Shown: in pieces, positions 1 through 12,124 of the stretch
Layout: each line of letters opens with the position of its first letter
Position numbering within the stretch: the first letter of the stretch is position 1
Assembly: GCF_021130785.1 (NCBI RefSeq)
Contig: NC_060207.1
Span: 9,255,501 to 9,319,500 of the forward strand
Direction of reading: 5' to 3'
DNA from: Homalodisca vitripennis
Lineage: Eukaryota > Arthropoda > Insecta > Hemiptera > Cicadellidae
Length of the DNA stretch: 64,000 nt
Notes under the pieces: generated by a model
The model's database searches: none
The model's input: only the letters and a program-made list of their open reading frames with translations
What the model was told of the DNA's origin: nothing
Made by a program: the position numbers and the translations under genes

Positions 1-3000
1 TCCTACACGTATCCTCCACATTGTTACAGGTTAGGTAACGGATTAGCATGTGCCTACGTAGGCCATCCTACGGTGCAGCTGCTGAGCGTTCCACACCTGA
101 CTACCAGCGCAATAATTCTTATTAACGTAAAAAATACAAAAATGTTTTTTGATATCCTTAAAGTAAACCAGTTCCCAAAAAAAATGTCTACAAAAACCAC
201 ACTAGTGTTTGCTCATAGGGATTTAAATGTTACCTCCTTTGCAACATTCAAGAACTTACAAGGTATTTCCGGAATTAGGAAGCGAATTATTTTAATTTGT
301 TGACAAATCTTACCTACACCAATAAAAAACTTTCTTATCTTCCGAACTATAATATTTTATTAGAACGCCCTATTTATAATCATTCAGACACGTACATATA
401 AAGACGTAGTTGTTTGCAAGTAGGTTTATGTAAAAAGATACAACTCTCTAAACGTTGATGTATTATAGTTTGTTCACCATAAGACTTGGCGGCACTCGGG
501 GGTATGTACAGGGCTTGCACGAACCGGGGCAACAAATATGTCACAGAAGAGAGCCATCAACTGTTTTTTGAAACGTACTTGTAAAGTGGTCTTTCTCGCT
601 TATGCGTAGAAGGATTTCGTTGAAAAAAGTACAGTTTTAATTTTTATACAATTAAAAAAAATTTGGTATCAATTACATTTTTATCACTGATGCAAAACAG
701 CTAATGCCTTTCAATTGACAAAAATGTTATTCTACCGGCCTGTGCAAGCATGCCTCCAAATTGATCATGCTTGGTTATGCGTAGACTGATTTTCGTTAAG
801 AAAAATACAATTGGAATTGTTATGAAAATTATATTATAGTTAGTATCTTGTAAACGTTTTATAGCTATACTGATTTTCCTTTGTTATCAGACAAAATTGT
901 TAACATGTGCCATTTTGTTAATATTAAAGAAAATCAAACAGATATTGTTTTAAGTTTTTCTCTTATTTATCATAAAATATGTACAAAAGTTTGGTATCGG
1001 TAGCTTCACCAGTTTTATAGATTTATAAAAAGTACTAATGAATGGCTAGTGGCTGAACGACACATTTCTCGACCTATGTTTACAGAACACTTTTTGATTG
1101 GAATCATGAATACGATCTGCCACAGAAGTTTGTGAACACCTTGTATATCGACAACTGTGACTCACTATTAGTATAGTCCACAAGCAATACTTTTGAGTTA
1201 CAAATCAATCACACATAGTGAGTCCGCACACCGCATTATAGTAATTAATACAATTTCACTTACATTATTAGACGTATCTTAATACTTCGAATATTTTTCT
1301 CACACATATTCTAACATAATATCTTAATTCACTAAATGTAAATAGAAGGAAATAGTGGACAACCCACAAAATGTATCTACTGTCAGATTAATCTATTCAA
1401 CGTATTTAGTCAATAATAACATATTTTGAACAATAGGATTCAACTAGGATCAGCATCTACTGTAACTTGGCTAACTGTAAGTTGGTTGCCACTCCAACAA
1501 CAGTGAGCTTAATTTGGAATAAACCTTTATTACAAATGTTGATTACTTGAACAAACTGTTCGAAATGTAGTTTGGAGTTACAGTTTCATGGCCAATCGTT
1601 TTCCAAGTTGCTTTTATATAGTATATTACAGTACTTAATATTATGTACGTAACGCCCTATGGATTAGGACCCATATAATTTATTGCGCATTTAGTATATG
1701 GGTTTTCAGGAAAGCTTATCGCATAAATTAAACACATCCTATAGCAACAATTACTATGGAAGTATTTGTACAGAAATAAATAAAAATAGTATGAAACAGA
1801 AAGAAGCCATTAAGACCTAAGAACACTTTGTTAGAAAATACAGTATATAATAACGTAATGATGAATGACCGTCTTATATAAAATTAATTTAGTTCCTACA
1901 AAAACACTGTATAGCAGTAACATAATTATAAATGAAGTTTCAATATTATGTCTTATCTGTTAGTAACAATAACAGCGTACCTCCGTTAAACAGTTCAAAC
2001 TGAAGTCATACGTTACTATAGTTTCGACTCTAGTTTGTCATCTTCTGGTGTCCGGTGTCAATAAATATCAAAGGCGAGGATTGTCCATCTATCTGGAGTC
2101 GTTATGGTTTAAAGTGTACTAACACAGCTCTCATCTTGTTGCTGTACAAGTTTGTAGAAATGTATTCAGGTATATGTAAATTTTGAGAAAGTGAACTACC
2201 ACCTCAATTTTAAAAATCCTACTGATCTTTATTTATTCAGAAACATTTAATTTGCAAATTTTTAAACGTCAAAAACTCGAGCTGGCAATGGCTGGCGTTA
2301 AAGGTTTATTGTTCAATTTGTTTTTAAATCGTATTTGTAAATTTAAATAATCGTAATGTACTTTTTAAATTAATTGGTTCTTAGTAATCAGATTCCAATA
2401 CTAACTACTATATTAAACACGTATTGTACATACACACATATTATAAGTGATTCAAAGAATACCTTAATTCTTCACAAGCATGTAGTTGATTGTACTGTAA
2501 GTGGAACTAGGATTTTCTCTACTTCACCATAAAGCCCTCACTTTGTGTAAGTCAGTTTTAACTTCGCCGTTTCCGACGTCAATATTTTTAAATAAGCAAT
2601 CTGAAATATGATTTAAACCCCAAACAAATCTCGAATAGTTTTCCATATTCGTTAACTTCTTAGACGTGGCAATAGCCTAATTTATATCAAATGCCACCAA
2701 AGAAGACCTAAGAGTAATAGCTATTTGCAAAGTAGCACACGGTTGCCACATCGAACAGCCGGCGAACACTGTTAATATCTGTTATAAATAATTAATTTGG
2801 ACACAATACCTATCAGGAAATAAGAACTCGACTTAACAACGCTGAAGCGGGGTGTTGACTGCAAGTTGGGACCAGTGTGTTCAATCATCAAAATTTTGAT
2901 CTTGCTCGATAATGTTGTCAAATATTTATAAATTCAATGAAACATGATATATTAGTGACTTCCATCTAAGATTTTAGGTTTACACAACGATAAAGCATTC

Positions 3001-3110
3001 TAACCTAATTTATATATTGGGATACTTTAACTGTGTTAGCTAACTTTCCATGTGGTTTGAACCGAAAAGAATTATGATATTTTATGATTTTGGATGTCAG
3101 CTAAAGCTTA
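1..3110. other. AT-rich gene-free stretch
   Basis: No frame longer than about 76 codons and nothing recognisable as protein in either direction. The only structure noted is a weak internal duplication near 598-847. This is ordinary AT-rich intergenic or intronic sequence. Confidence 0.6.
598..847 (+). repeat. weak diverged direct duplication (~175 bp offset)
   Basis: The segments 598-670 and 773-847 both begin with TTATGCGTAGA, continue through a similar TTTCGTT.A.AAAA.TACA stretch, and end near GGTATC/TAGTATC. Spacing is about 175 bp. Divergence is high, so this is an old duplication or two fragments of one dispersed repeat. Confidence 0.35.
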
Positions 3111-3123
3111 AAAGTTAAAAACA

Positions 3124-3203
3124 AAGAATGTCTTATTTTACCAGGCGAAGGACTAAGAAGCCCTCTCTAACACAACATGGGAACCAACGGCTTAGTGAAG
3201 ATT
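3124..3203 (-). repeat. tail fragment of a 5S-derived SINE
   Basis: On the minus strand this reads as the 3' part of the element found at 25562-25800: AAGCCGTTGGTTCCCATGTT, then GAGAGGGCTTCTTAG, then CCTGGTAAAATAAGACAT. The 5S-like head is absent, so this is a 5'-truncated copy, as expected for retroposed SINEs. The identification rests on comparing the two copies inside this window. Confidence 0.6.
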
Positions 3204-3224
3204 TATTGGCAATTTTCTTAGTTA

Positions 3225-4084
3225 CATTCTTATAGTTATTAAGCTCTTATATCATATCAATATTTCGTTAAAACCACTAATAATACAAACAGCTAAATGA
3301 TAATAATAAAATGTATGCAATTATTTATCCTAACATATATTTTAATAGTAATTATTAACTTTACCTTAGAATATGATTTTTAAGAACATTTTTAAAGCAA
3401 ATTCTATCTACAACTATAAGAGACACGTTTTAACAAATTAACCTTAATAACTAATACATCTTAAGTTGGGTCATTTTATGTCAGATGACTGCCACACATA
3501 AAATCCAGACTTCATTAGATTTGCGTTAGAAAATTGTTACTTTTTAAACTGATTAGTACCAAATAAAGTAGAACGTGTTTCTTCAAAACAGTATGTACGA
3601 TGTCAATAAAGAAGTTTAAATTTGAGTTTGAAGTAAAATATGAAGAACTCAGTCTAAAGCAGCCAAGCTATAATAAATGTTCAATAAAGCCAAATTTCAG
3701 ATTAACCAGCGCTATTTCGAATTTTGTAACTGATTATGATATTATGATTATGATTATGATTAAGATAAATATCAAGAAGTTTGTGCCCGAACTGTTCTGA
3801 GAGTAACATTTTAATTAATTAACTTAAAACTGTTGACTTGGTATTAATAGATTATAGTAAATGAAAATTATAACTAAAACATTTGCACATATCGGGACTA
3901 CAGACAAGGATCTAAGCATGAAGTAACTTGACTACTTGTGTCTCAAGTTGTGTTTGTAGAACAGTTTCAGTCCATTATTAGACGCTAAATTGTAATAAAT
4001 GTGACCTACATGATCGGTCCAGCGAGATATTGTAGAGTTGAAATGCCCTCGGGTGGTGTAGGATCGTTGTTGTCCTTTGTCCGA
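3225..4084. other. AT-rich gene-free stretch with a short GATTAT repeat
   Basis: A short run of GATTATGAT-type units lies around 3735-3765. The last ~70 bases, a GC-richer lead-in to the satellite, carry no recognisable repeat unit. No gene is seen. Confidence 0.5.
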
Positions 4085-6995
4085 CTTGCACCACACTCCG
4101 CCCATCTGTAACAGAAGCAGTTAGAGTTAGTTACCGGTAACCTGGCAACGTCCTTTCAACTGGTGTCTGTACAGTTCGCGACTATTACAGTATACCTCGA
4201 CTTGCACCACACTCCGCCCATCTGTAACAGACGCAGTTAGAGTTAGTTACCGGTAACCTGGCAACGTCCTTTCAACTGGTGTCTGTATAGTTCGCAACTA
4301 TTAAAGTGTAGCTCGACTTGCACCACACTCCGCCCATCTGTAACAGAAGCAGTTAGAGTTAGTTACCGGTAACCTGGCAACGTCCTTTCAAATGGTGTCT
4401 GTATAGTTCGCAACTATTAAAGTGTAGCTCGACTTGCACCACACTCCGCCCATCTGTAACAGAAACAGTTAGAGTTTTGTTACCGGTAACCTGGCAACGT
4501 CCTTTCAAATGGTGTCTGTATAGTTCGCAACTATTAAAGTGTAGCTCGACTTGCACCACACTCCGCCCATCTGTAACAGAAGCAGTTAGAGTTAGTTACC
4601 GGTAACCTGGCAACGTCCTTTCAACTGGTGTCTATATAGTATAGTTCGCAAACTATTAAAGTGTAGCTCGACTTGCACCACACTCCGCCCATCTGTAACA
4701 GAAGCAGTTAGAGTTAGTTACCGGTAACCTGGCAACGTCCTTTCAACTGGTGTCTGTATAGTTCGCGACTATTAAAGTGTAGCTCGACTTGCACCACACT
4801 CCGCCCATCTGTAACAGACGCAGTTAGAGTTAGTTACCGGTAACCTGGCAACGTCCTTTCAACTGGTGTCTGTATAGTTCGCGACTATTACAGTGTAGCT
4901 CGACTTGCACCACACTCCGCCCATCTGTAACAGACGCAGTTAGAGTTAGTTACCGGTAACCTGGCAACGTCCTTTCAACTGGTGTCTGTATAGTTCGCAA
5001 CTATTACAGTGTAGCTCGACTTGCACCACACTCCGCCCATCTGTAACAGACGCAGTTAGAGTTAGTTACCGGTAACCTGGCAACGTCCTTTCAACTGGTG
5101 TCTGTATAGTTCGCGACTATTAAAGTGTAGCTCGACTTGCACCACACTCCGCCCATCTGTAACAGACGCAGTTAGAGTTAGTTACCGGTAACCTGGCAAC
5201 GTCCTTTCAACTGGTGTCTGTATAGTTCGCAACTATTAAAGTGTAGCTCGACTTGCACCACACTCCGCGCATCTGTAACAAAAGCAGTTAGAGTTAGTTC
5301 CCGTTAACCTGGCAACGTCCTTTCAACTGGTGTCTGTATAGTTCCCAACTATTAAAGTGTAGCTCGACTTGCACCACACTCCGGCCATCTGTAACAGAAG
5401 CAGTTAGAGTTAGTTACCGGTAACCTGGCAACGTCCTTTCAAATGGTGTCTGTATAGTTCGCAACTATTAAAGTGTAGCTCGACTTGCACCACACTCCGC
5501 CCATCTGTAACAGAAGCAGTTAGAGTTAGTTACCGGTAACCTGGCAACGTCCTTTCAACTGGTGTCTGTATAGTTCGCAACTATTAAAGTGTAGCTCGAC
5601 TTGCACCACACTCCGCCCATCTGTAACAGAAGCAGTTAGAGTTAGTTACCGGTAACCTGGCAACGTCCTTTCAACTGGTGTCTGTATAGTTCGCAACTAT
5701 TAAAGTGTAGCTCGACTTGCACCACACTCCGCCATCTGTAACAGAAGCAGTTAGAGTTAGTTTCCGGTAACCTGGCAACGTCCTTTCAACTGGTGTCTGT
5801 ATAGTTCGCAACTATTAAAGTGTAGCTCGACTTGCACCACACTCCGCGCATCTGTAACAAAAGCAGTTAGAGTTAGTTACCGGTAACCTGGCAACGTCCT
5901 TTCAACTGGTGTCTGTATAGTTCCCAACTATTAAAGTGTAGCTCAACTTGCACCACACTCCGCCCATCTGTAACAGAAGCAGTTAGAGTTAGTTACCGGT
6001 AACCTGGCAACGTCCTTTCAAATGGTGTCTGTATAGTTCGCAACTATTAAAGTGTAGCTCGACTTGCACCACACTCCGCCCATCTGTAACAGACGCAGTT
6101 AGAGTTAGTTACCGGTAACCTGGCAACGTCCTTTCAACTGGTGTCTGTATAGTTCGCGACTATTAAAGTGTAGCTCGACTTGCACCACACTCCGCCCATC
6201 TGTAACAGACGCAGTTAGAGTTAGTTACCGGTAACCTGGCAACGTCCTTTCAACTGGTGTCTGTATAGTTCGCAACTATTACAGTGTAGCTCGACTTGCA
6301 CCACACTCCGCCCATCTGTAACAGACGCAGTTAGAGTTAGTTACCGGTAACCTGGCAACGTCCTTTCAACTGGTGTCTGTATAGTTCGCAACTATTACAG
6401 TGTAGCTCGACTTGCACCACACTCCGCCCATCTGTAACAGACGCAGTTAGAGTTAGTTACCGGTAACCTGGCAACGTCCTTTCAACTGGTGTCTGTATAG
6501 TTCGCAACTATTAAAGTGTAGCTCGACTTGCACCACACTCCGCCCATCTGTAACAGACGCAGTTAGAGTTAGTTACCGGTAACCTGGCAACGTCCTTTCA
6601 ACTGGTGTCTGTATAGTTCGCGACTATTACAGTGTAGCTCGACTTGCACCACACTCCGCCCATCTGTAACAGACGCAGTTAGAGTTAGTTACCGGTAACC
6701 TGGCAACGTCCTTTCAACTGGTGTCTGTATAGTTCGCAACTATTACAGTGTAGCTCGACTTGCACCACACTCCGCCCATCTGTAACACACGCAGTTAGAG
6801 TTAGTTACCGGTAACCTGGCAACGTCCTTTCAACTGGTGTCTGTATAGTTCGCAACTATTACAGTGTAGCTCGACTTGCACCACACTCCGCCCATCTGTA
6901 ACACACGCAGTTAGAGTTAGTTACCGGTAACCTGGCAACGTCCTTTCAACTGGTGTCTGTATAGTTCGCAACTGTTACAGTGTAGCTCGACTTGC
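4085..6995 (+). repeat. 116-bp satellite array, 25 units
   Basis: Units begin at CTTGCACCACACTCCG at 4085, 4201, 4317, 4433, 4550, 4672, 4788 and then every 115-116 bp to 6875. The last partial unit ends near 6995. Each unit contains the perfect 12-bp palindrome GTTACCGGTAAC. Units differ at a few diagnostic sites: GACGCAG or GAAGCAG, TCGCGAC or TCGCAAC, TTAAAGT or TTACAGT, AACTGG or AAATGG. The pair of units at 5252/5368 (with GCGCATC, AACAAAAGC and GTTCCCAAC) reappears at 5831/5947, showing block duplication of about five units. The unit at 4672 follows a 122-bp unit carrying a small insertion. Open frames here are by-products of the repeat, since 116 is not a multiple of three. Confidence 0.97.
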
Positions 6996-7269
6996 GCGTG
7001 CTTCACTTGATTAAGGGAAATAATTCAGCGATTTTCCGGATTCCTGAATATCCTTTTGGGTTGATAAACTCCGTCACGTTCTTCTCTGCTTCACATTAAA
7101 AATGTACAAAGAAACGATTTTTTCATTATTTTGTGTGTGTAATAAACATAATATGAAGCAAGGAAATACAAGTTCAATGTATTTTCTTTGACTTCTCAGA
7201 CTGATACATAATCAATGATATTTTGTTTGCGATTGAACCAAAATGATTAAAGCTAAAAGCTGTCTAAAA
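6996..7269. other. unique right flank of the 116-bp satellite
   Basis: The array ends abruptly inside a unit after GTAGCTCGACTTGC and passes into non-repeated AT-rich DNA. No target duplication or element end is obvious. Confidence 0.5.
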
Positions 7270-7615
7270 GTCAAATGAGCACGAGTTATTCATTTAAAGA
7301 AGTATAACCCTAGAATTTCAACTTTAAAATATAACAAAAATGTCTAAAGCAGTTTTATTAGTCTAATTAATTTGGAAAGGTATAACCCTTTAATTTCAAC
7401 TTTAAACATCCAAAATGTTTAAAGCAGTTTGATTAGTCCAATTAGTTTGAAAAGCACGAGTTAATCGTTTGAAAGGTATAACCTAGTAATTTCAAATATA
7501 ACAAAAACATCTAAACCTGCTTGATTAGTCCAATTAGTTTGGACTGACAAATCAGTCCAATTAGCTCAATTTATTCCTTTGAATAAGTATAGTCCTATAA
7601 TTTAAAATATAATCT
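7270..7615 (+). repeat. degenerate tandem repeat, four units of ~78-111 bp
   Basis: A block reading roughly GGTATAACCCT.TAATTTCAA, then AACAAAAATGTCTAAAGCAG, then TTGATTAGTCCAATTAGTTT recurs with anchors near 7301, 7379, 7475 and 7586. Spacing is irregular (78, 96, 111 bp) because of indels. It is much more decayed than the neighbouring satellites. Confidence 0.7.
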
Positions 7616-7698
7616 TTATTAGATAATTTCTACCCAAAAGGCATACTGATAAATGATACTAAACTATTTTAAAGAAAAGTGTTCCAAAACTATTTGTG

Positions 7699-7770
7699 AA
7701 TTGCTACTGACCTCCCCTGAAATCAAACCCGTGACCATTCGGTTAAATAGCCACAACCTAATTAGTTAAC
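7699..7770 (-). repeat. tRNA-like SINE remnant (B-box region)
   Basis: The minus strand reads GGTCACGGGTTTGATTTC followed by AGGGGAGGTCAGTA. This matches the T-arm and 3' part of the tRNA-derived sequence at 39025-39093 (GGTCACGGGTTCGATTCTC, GAGGAGGTCAATA). The upstream half is too decayed to fold as a tRNA. It is best read as a fragment of a dispersed tRNA-derived repeat, not a tRNA gene. Confidence 0.45.
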
Positions 7771-8748
7771 AAAGAGGAAAATAACGGTTAAGTGATTTAG
7801 AAACGCTTGCCAATTGCAGAGACCGCAACATTATGCGTTAATGAAAAAAAGTTTATTCTTACTTAAAATATGAAACCGTTTAGAAGCTCGCTATTCTCCA
7901 ATAGAATTTAGAATACTTCTTAAAAGTGTTTCAATTGATTTTTAAACTGATCAAACAGAATAGACTCTAATTAACTGCTAAACTGGAGAGGTGCAATGAA
8001 TCATGTGTAATATTGGAATAATTAAAGCAATAACACTGCTATATTAGTAAATAGCAGACTACGTATTCTACATACGTAGACCCTCAACACCACGATTAAT
8101 ATTTAATTTTTCCACTTTCACTGCCACAGTATAACATCGCTGGTAAAGCCGGTGTATTCCTCAAGAATGAGTAGAATAGGACCATCTTGAGGCAAAGTTG
8201 GTAACAAACGATCAACTGTCAATACCGTATTGTCGCTAAGGAGATAAACTTGGCATTGGATTCTCTAAGCTGCTGTTTATTAGTGCACAGTGTTTCAATG
8301 TATATTTCACGATGCTGGAAATCCGTTTATTTGGATATAGTTTAATAACTGAAGGTATATTTTATAATCAGAAATGATAGAAAGCGTATTGTATTAGGTG
8401 CCATTTATGAAGGAAAGACAAGTAGGACGCAGCAAAGTGGACAGTCTGAGAGAAGTTCGCAACAAGAAGTTGGATAACTAGGTGATCAATCTAGACATCT
8501 TGGAGTAACTGGCCACATAAATCAGCAACAACTACAGCGATTACACTGATTAGACTCTCTTAAGGGAACTCCTAATTTCCAGAGCAGCATCCAGATCTAG
8601 CGGTACCTGGTTACAATGTTACTTAATTAAATAAGGAAATCTTACAAGCTTGAGTGACAGCTACACTCTTTTAGATCGTTATAAAAAATTATCTTTTATT
8701 TACTTTCAAGACTAAAAACTGAAGTTGTAATAATACATTCATTGTCAC
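7771..8748. other. gene-free stretch
   Basis: AT-rich to moderately mixed sequence with no convincing frame, RNA gene or repeat that I can identify. Confidence 0.5.
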
Positions 8749-9850
8749 ATGAGGTTCATTGTCAGTTATAGTTATATATGGCAATACGATGTTAAATATT
8801 TCACTGCTGCAAATGGCCCTTCCCCTGTCCCTATACCGTTATAACAATGCACAAGCAGAGAAAGTGACACTGAAAGTAGTGTATGACATCACAATGCTAA
8901 ATATTTCACTGCCACGCCACTTCTGGCACTTTCCACTTACTATTATAACAGTCTACAACTATCAATCGTGGCAGTGAACGTGTTATATGACATAATAGTG
9001 TTAACTATTTCACTGTCAGTATGGTCATTACACAGTCCACGCACAGTTATAACAGTCTACAACTATCAATCGTGGCAGTGAACGTGTTATATGACAATAG
9101 TGTTAACTATTTCACTGTCAGTATGGTCATTACACAGTCCACGCACAGTTATAACAGTCTACAACTATCAATCGTGGCAGTGAACGTGTTATATGACATA
9201 ATAGTGTAAACTATTTCACTGTCAGTATGGTCATTACACAGTCCACGCACAGTTATAACAGTCTACAACTATCAATCGTGGCAGTGAACGTGTTATATGA
9301 CATAATAGTGTTAACTATTTTACTGTCAGTATGGTCATTACACAGTCCACGTACAGTTATAACAGTCTACAACTATCAATCGTGGCAGTGAACGTGTTAT
9401 ATGACATAATAGTGTTAACTATTTCACTGTCAGTATGGTCATTACCCGGTCCACACACAGTTATGACAGTCTACGATTATTGAAAGTGGCAATGAAAGTG
9501 TTATACGACAAAGGGATGTTGAGTATATCACTGGGGCCCCAGTACTCGCTTCTTACACTGTCCACTCACTATTATAACAGTGTACTTAACTATTGGTCAT
9601 AGCAATGAACGTGTTATATAAAATCACAGTGTTGACCATTTCACTGTCAGTACCCACACACACAGGGTGGGTGTGTGTGGTCATTACCCAGTCCACACAC
9701 AGTTATAACAGTCTACAATTAATTATTGAAAGTGGCAGTGAAAGTGTTACACTACAACGCAATATTAACCTCTCCACTGCCATTTACGTTTCTTGCCCTG
9801 TTTAGATAGGTTATAAGAGTCTACTCCTAATTATATGTTAACACGATATT
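8749..9850 (+). repeat. 104-bp satellite array with decayed edges
   Basis: The core units are anchored by GTGGCAGTGAACGTG at 8968, 9072, 9174, 9278 and 9382, with spacing 104, 102, 104, 104. Related but diverged copies lie on both sides (8749-8960; 9486, ~9596 and 9733). Core copies are nearly identical while edge copies are strongly diverged, the usual outcome of unequal exchange. Each unit carries an imperfect inverted pair, GGCAGTGAA and TTCACTGTC, so a single-stranded copy could fold. At 9652-9681 an edge unit has gained a CACACACA/TGTGTGTG hairpin. Confidence 0.92.
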
Positions 9851-10874
9851 AACCACATTCCTACCACTTTCGATCACAGAACCGAGAAGTGACAGTAATA
9901 TCAATCTATTACTCCCAAACGTGGCGCACCAAAACGAAAGTACCTCTTCTAAAGTATAAATGAAACTTGTCTCTATAAACCCCTAAAACCCTATGAAATT
10001 TATTATCATGGTCAAGCAATTATTCCGTATAATAGACAATTGCCTTCCATTAAAGCACATATACTCGTACTTGCGTGTCATCCTTGCCAGTTTTTGATTA
10101 AATTTTCCACAGAACAAAAATCTCTTAAATCCAAATCCAAACATTAAATTCCTTGATTAATATTTGTATTAAAGAACGTTTTGATTTAAGAAATGTCTGT
10201 AATAAGCTATATCTGTCAGAGGTGCTGTCCATAGTAGGTCTGTGCACACACGTTTATACCAATGCTAGTTAAAATTTATACAACTACAAGTCGGATAGAT
10301 TTGTTGTGTAAAAACCGTTTATGGCTCAAGGTTTTCACTCTTGAAGTTTGATCCGATTTGCACCAACCATTTGAATGTTTTATTCACTTGTGACATGTTT
10401 AATGATTACTTTCGTGGGAAATCATTAAGGTGTAACAATTACAGACGGAATCATGGGAATACATATCCATAAACTAACTAATAAATTAACACGATTTGTT
10501 CAAAAAGATAATTCAATCGCTAGATTGTAAATACACCTAACTTCTTAATAGACTAAGATAACACGATAAACAAATGATGCCAAAAGCCACGATTGGGTCT
10601 ACATGAACACTTAGACAGCGGAAGTGTGACAGTGGCCGCTACATTGATCTGTGATATTGCACACGCTCAGAAACCAACAACAGGGACAACCGCGCACCGC
10701 TGCGCTGGACGTTATTAGGAAGGTCAAATATAACCGAGGGATTACATCATGTTTACCTCATGAGACAGGTTAGGCTGGTCGAATAGGCAAGTATTGCGCA
10801 TTAGTCGGCCGGCCAGGAAGGTCAATGCTGACGTTCCAGCTGAGAGAGACTGGCCACTTTCCTCCGCGAAGATA
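9851..10874. other. gene-free stretch
   Basis: No gene seen. The last ~250 bases (10620-10870) are GC-richer than the surroundings and lie directly beside the Helitron-like element. I could not assign them. Confidence 0.45.
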
Positions 10875-10877
10875 TCT

Positions 10878-10929
<52 letters not shown>

Positions 10930-11414
10930 CTTGAGTCACGATGTATGTTGCCAATAAACTCCAAAACGACTGAACCAATTTCAATCAAATTTCACATGTA
11001 TCCGTAATTTAGTCTAACTTAGAAGATAGGATAGTTAGTTATTATCTGAATTATTCGCTTATATCGTGAATATAAACGAATAAAATGAAGAAAAGTTTTC
11101 AAAGCGCCTGCACATTATAACCTGCAATTACGAGATAGATACGTATATTAAACAGTGAAACACTATTTGAAGGCGCTAAGTTATGATGTATAATTGTCTA
11201 AACTAAATTTTTGGTTGAACTTAAAGGTTGAGTGGTAGACCACTTTGTAATAAAATACATTATGCATGTACAATACATTTTTGACATATTTTCTTGATCG
11301 TGACATCAAGGTAAAATCTACATCGGGGTTGGAAATATAATTTACTTCAACCAGAAATGCTCATACGCGGGCAAAAACTTACGAAAAGCGTGCGAAGCCG
11401 CGGGAAACAGCTAG
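10875..11414 (+). mobile_element. non-autonomous Helitron-like element A
   Basis: The element starts TC at 10875, preceded by A, and ends GGGAAACAGCTAG at 11414, followed by T. This is the A|TC...CTAG|T arrangement of Helitrons, which make no target duplication. A (TA)n tract follows the 5' end. The segment with AAAGCGCCTGCACATTATAA and AGGCGCTAAGTTATGATGT is shared with element B. No Rep/helicase coding is present, so any movement would need enzymes from elsewhere. Only the 3' end is strongly diagnostic. I did not find a convincing subterminal hairpin. Confidence 0.65.
10877..10924. repeat. (TA)n microsatellite inside Helitron-like element A
   Basis: A run of TA with one phase break at about 10899. 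Short frames through it on both strands are artefacts. Confidence 0.9.
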
Positions 11415-11631
11415 TAGTATATATATATATATCCGAATTGATTGTCTCATTTTACAATTCGTTCCGTATAAAATATTCAGGTGTCCAAACAAAATCGTAA
11501 GATTTTAGATTTTTTAATGACGATAATAAATGTTCAGAATTTTGTTATTCTTTAAAATTATCTATCGTAAAAAAGAGCTTTACACCTACAACTTTATTTT
11601 GATTCCGATTTTTAAAATAAAAATTAACTAG

Positions 11632-12124
11632 AAATATATATAACTGAATGTTTGTCTGTATGTCCTTTATAGAATCGTAAACTATTTGACCGATCATTAT
11701 GAAAATGTGTATGTATATATACTTTTCCACGGAGAAGGCTTATATACTGTGCCCATTAATGTAACTCGCCACCAGGCGGCACTGCGAAAGATGGAAGTTT
11801 TGAAAGCGCCTGCACATTATAAACTGAAATTACAAGACGGTCACGTATATTACATAGCAAAACATTATGTGAAGGGCGCTAAATTATGATGTTAATTTGT
11901 CTTTATAAAATCAGTTTGAACTTAAAGTCTCAGTGTTAGATCATTTTTTAAATAAAGTACAAGTACATGTACAACGGCTATAAACATACACTTTTGACAG
12001 ATTATCGATCGTGGCAAAAAGGCCAACTATACATCGGCGTTAGAAATATAATTCACTTGAACAAGAAGCGCTTATACAAGAGCAAAGCTTATTACAAGCG
12101 AGCAAAGCCGCGGGAAACAGCTAG
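11632..12124 (+). mobile_element. non-autonomous Helitron-like element B
   Basis: The 3' end GCCGCGGGAAACAGCTAG at 12124, followed by T, is the same as in element A. Internal matches to A include AAAGCGCCTGCACATTATAA (11800s) and GGGCGCTAAATTATGATGT (11870s). The left part, GAATGTTTGTCTGTATGTCC then ATAGAATCGTAAACTATTTG, is a type of sequence common near Helitron 5' regions in arthropods. The 5' limit is uncertain because no clean A|TC start is visible. The frames at 11686-11889 and 11967-12242 fall within it and look non-functional. Confidence 0.6.

Noticed and set aside
4359..4559. 66-codon repetitive minus-strand frame in the 116-bp satellite
   Set aside because: It exists only because one unit gained a base and became 117 bp long. 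No other part of the array keeps the frame.
4085..6995. CRISPR array
   Set aside because: Whole units repeat without unique spacers, and the context is an AT-rich animal-type genome.
10770..11007. Frames with long isoleucine-tyrosine runs
   Set aside because: Translation of a (TA)n microsatellite on both strands.
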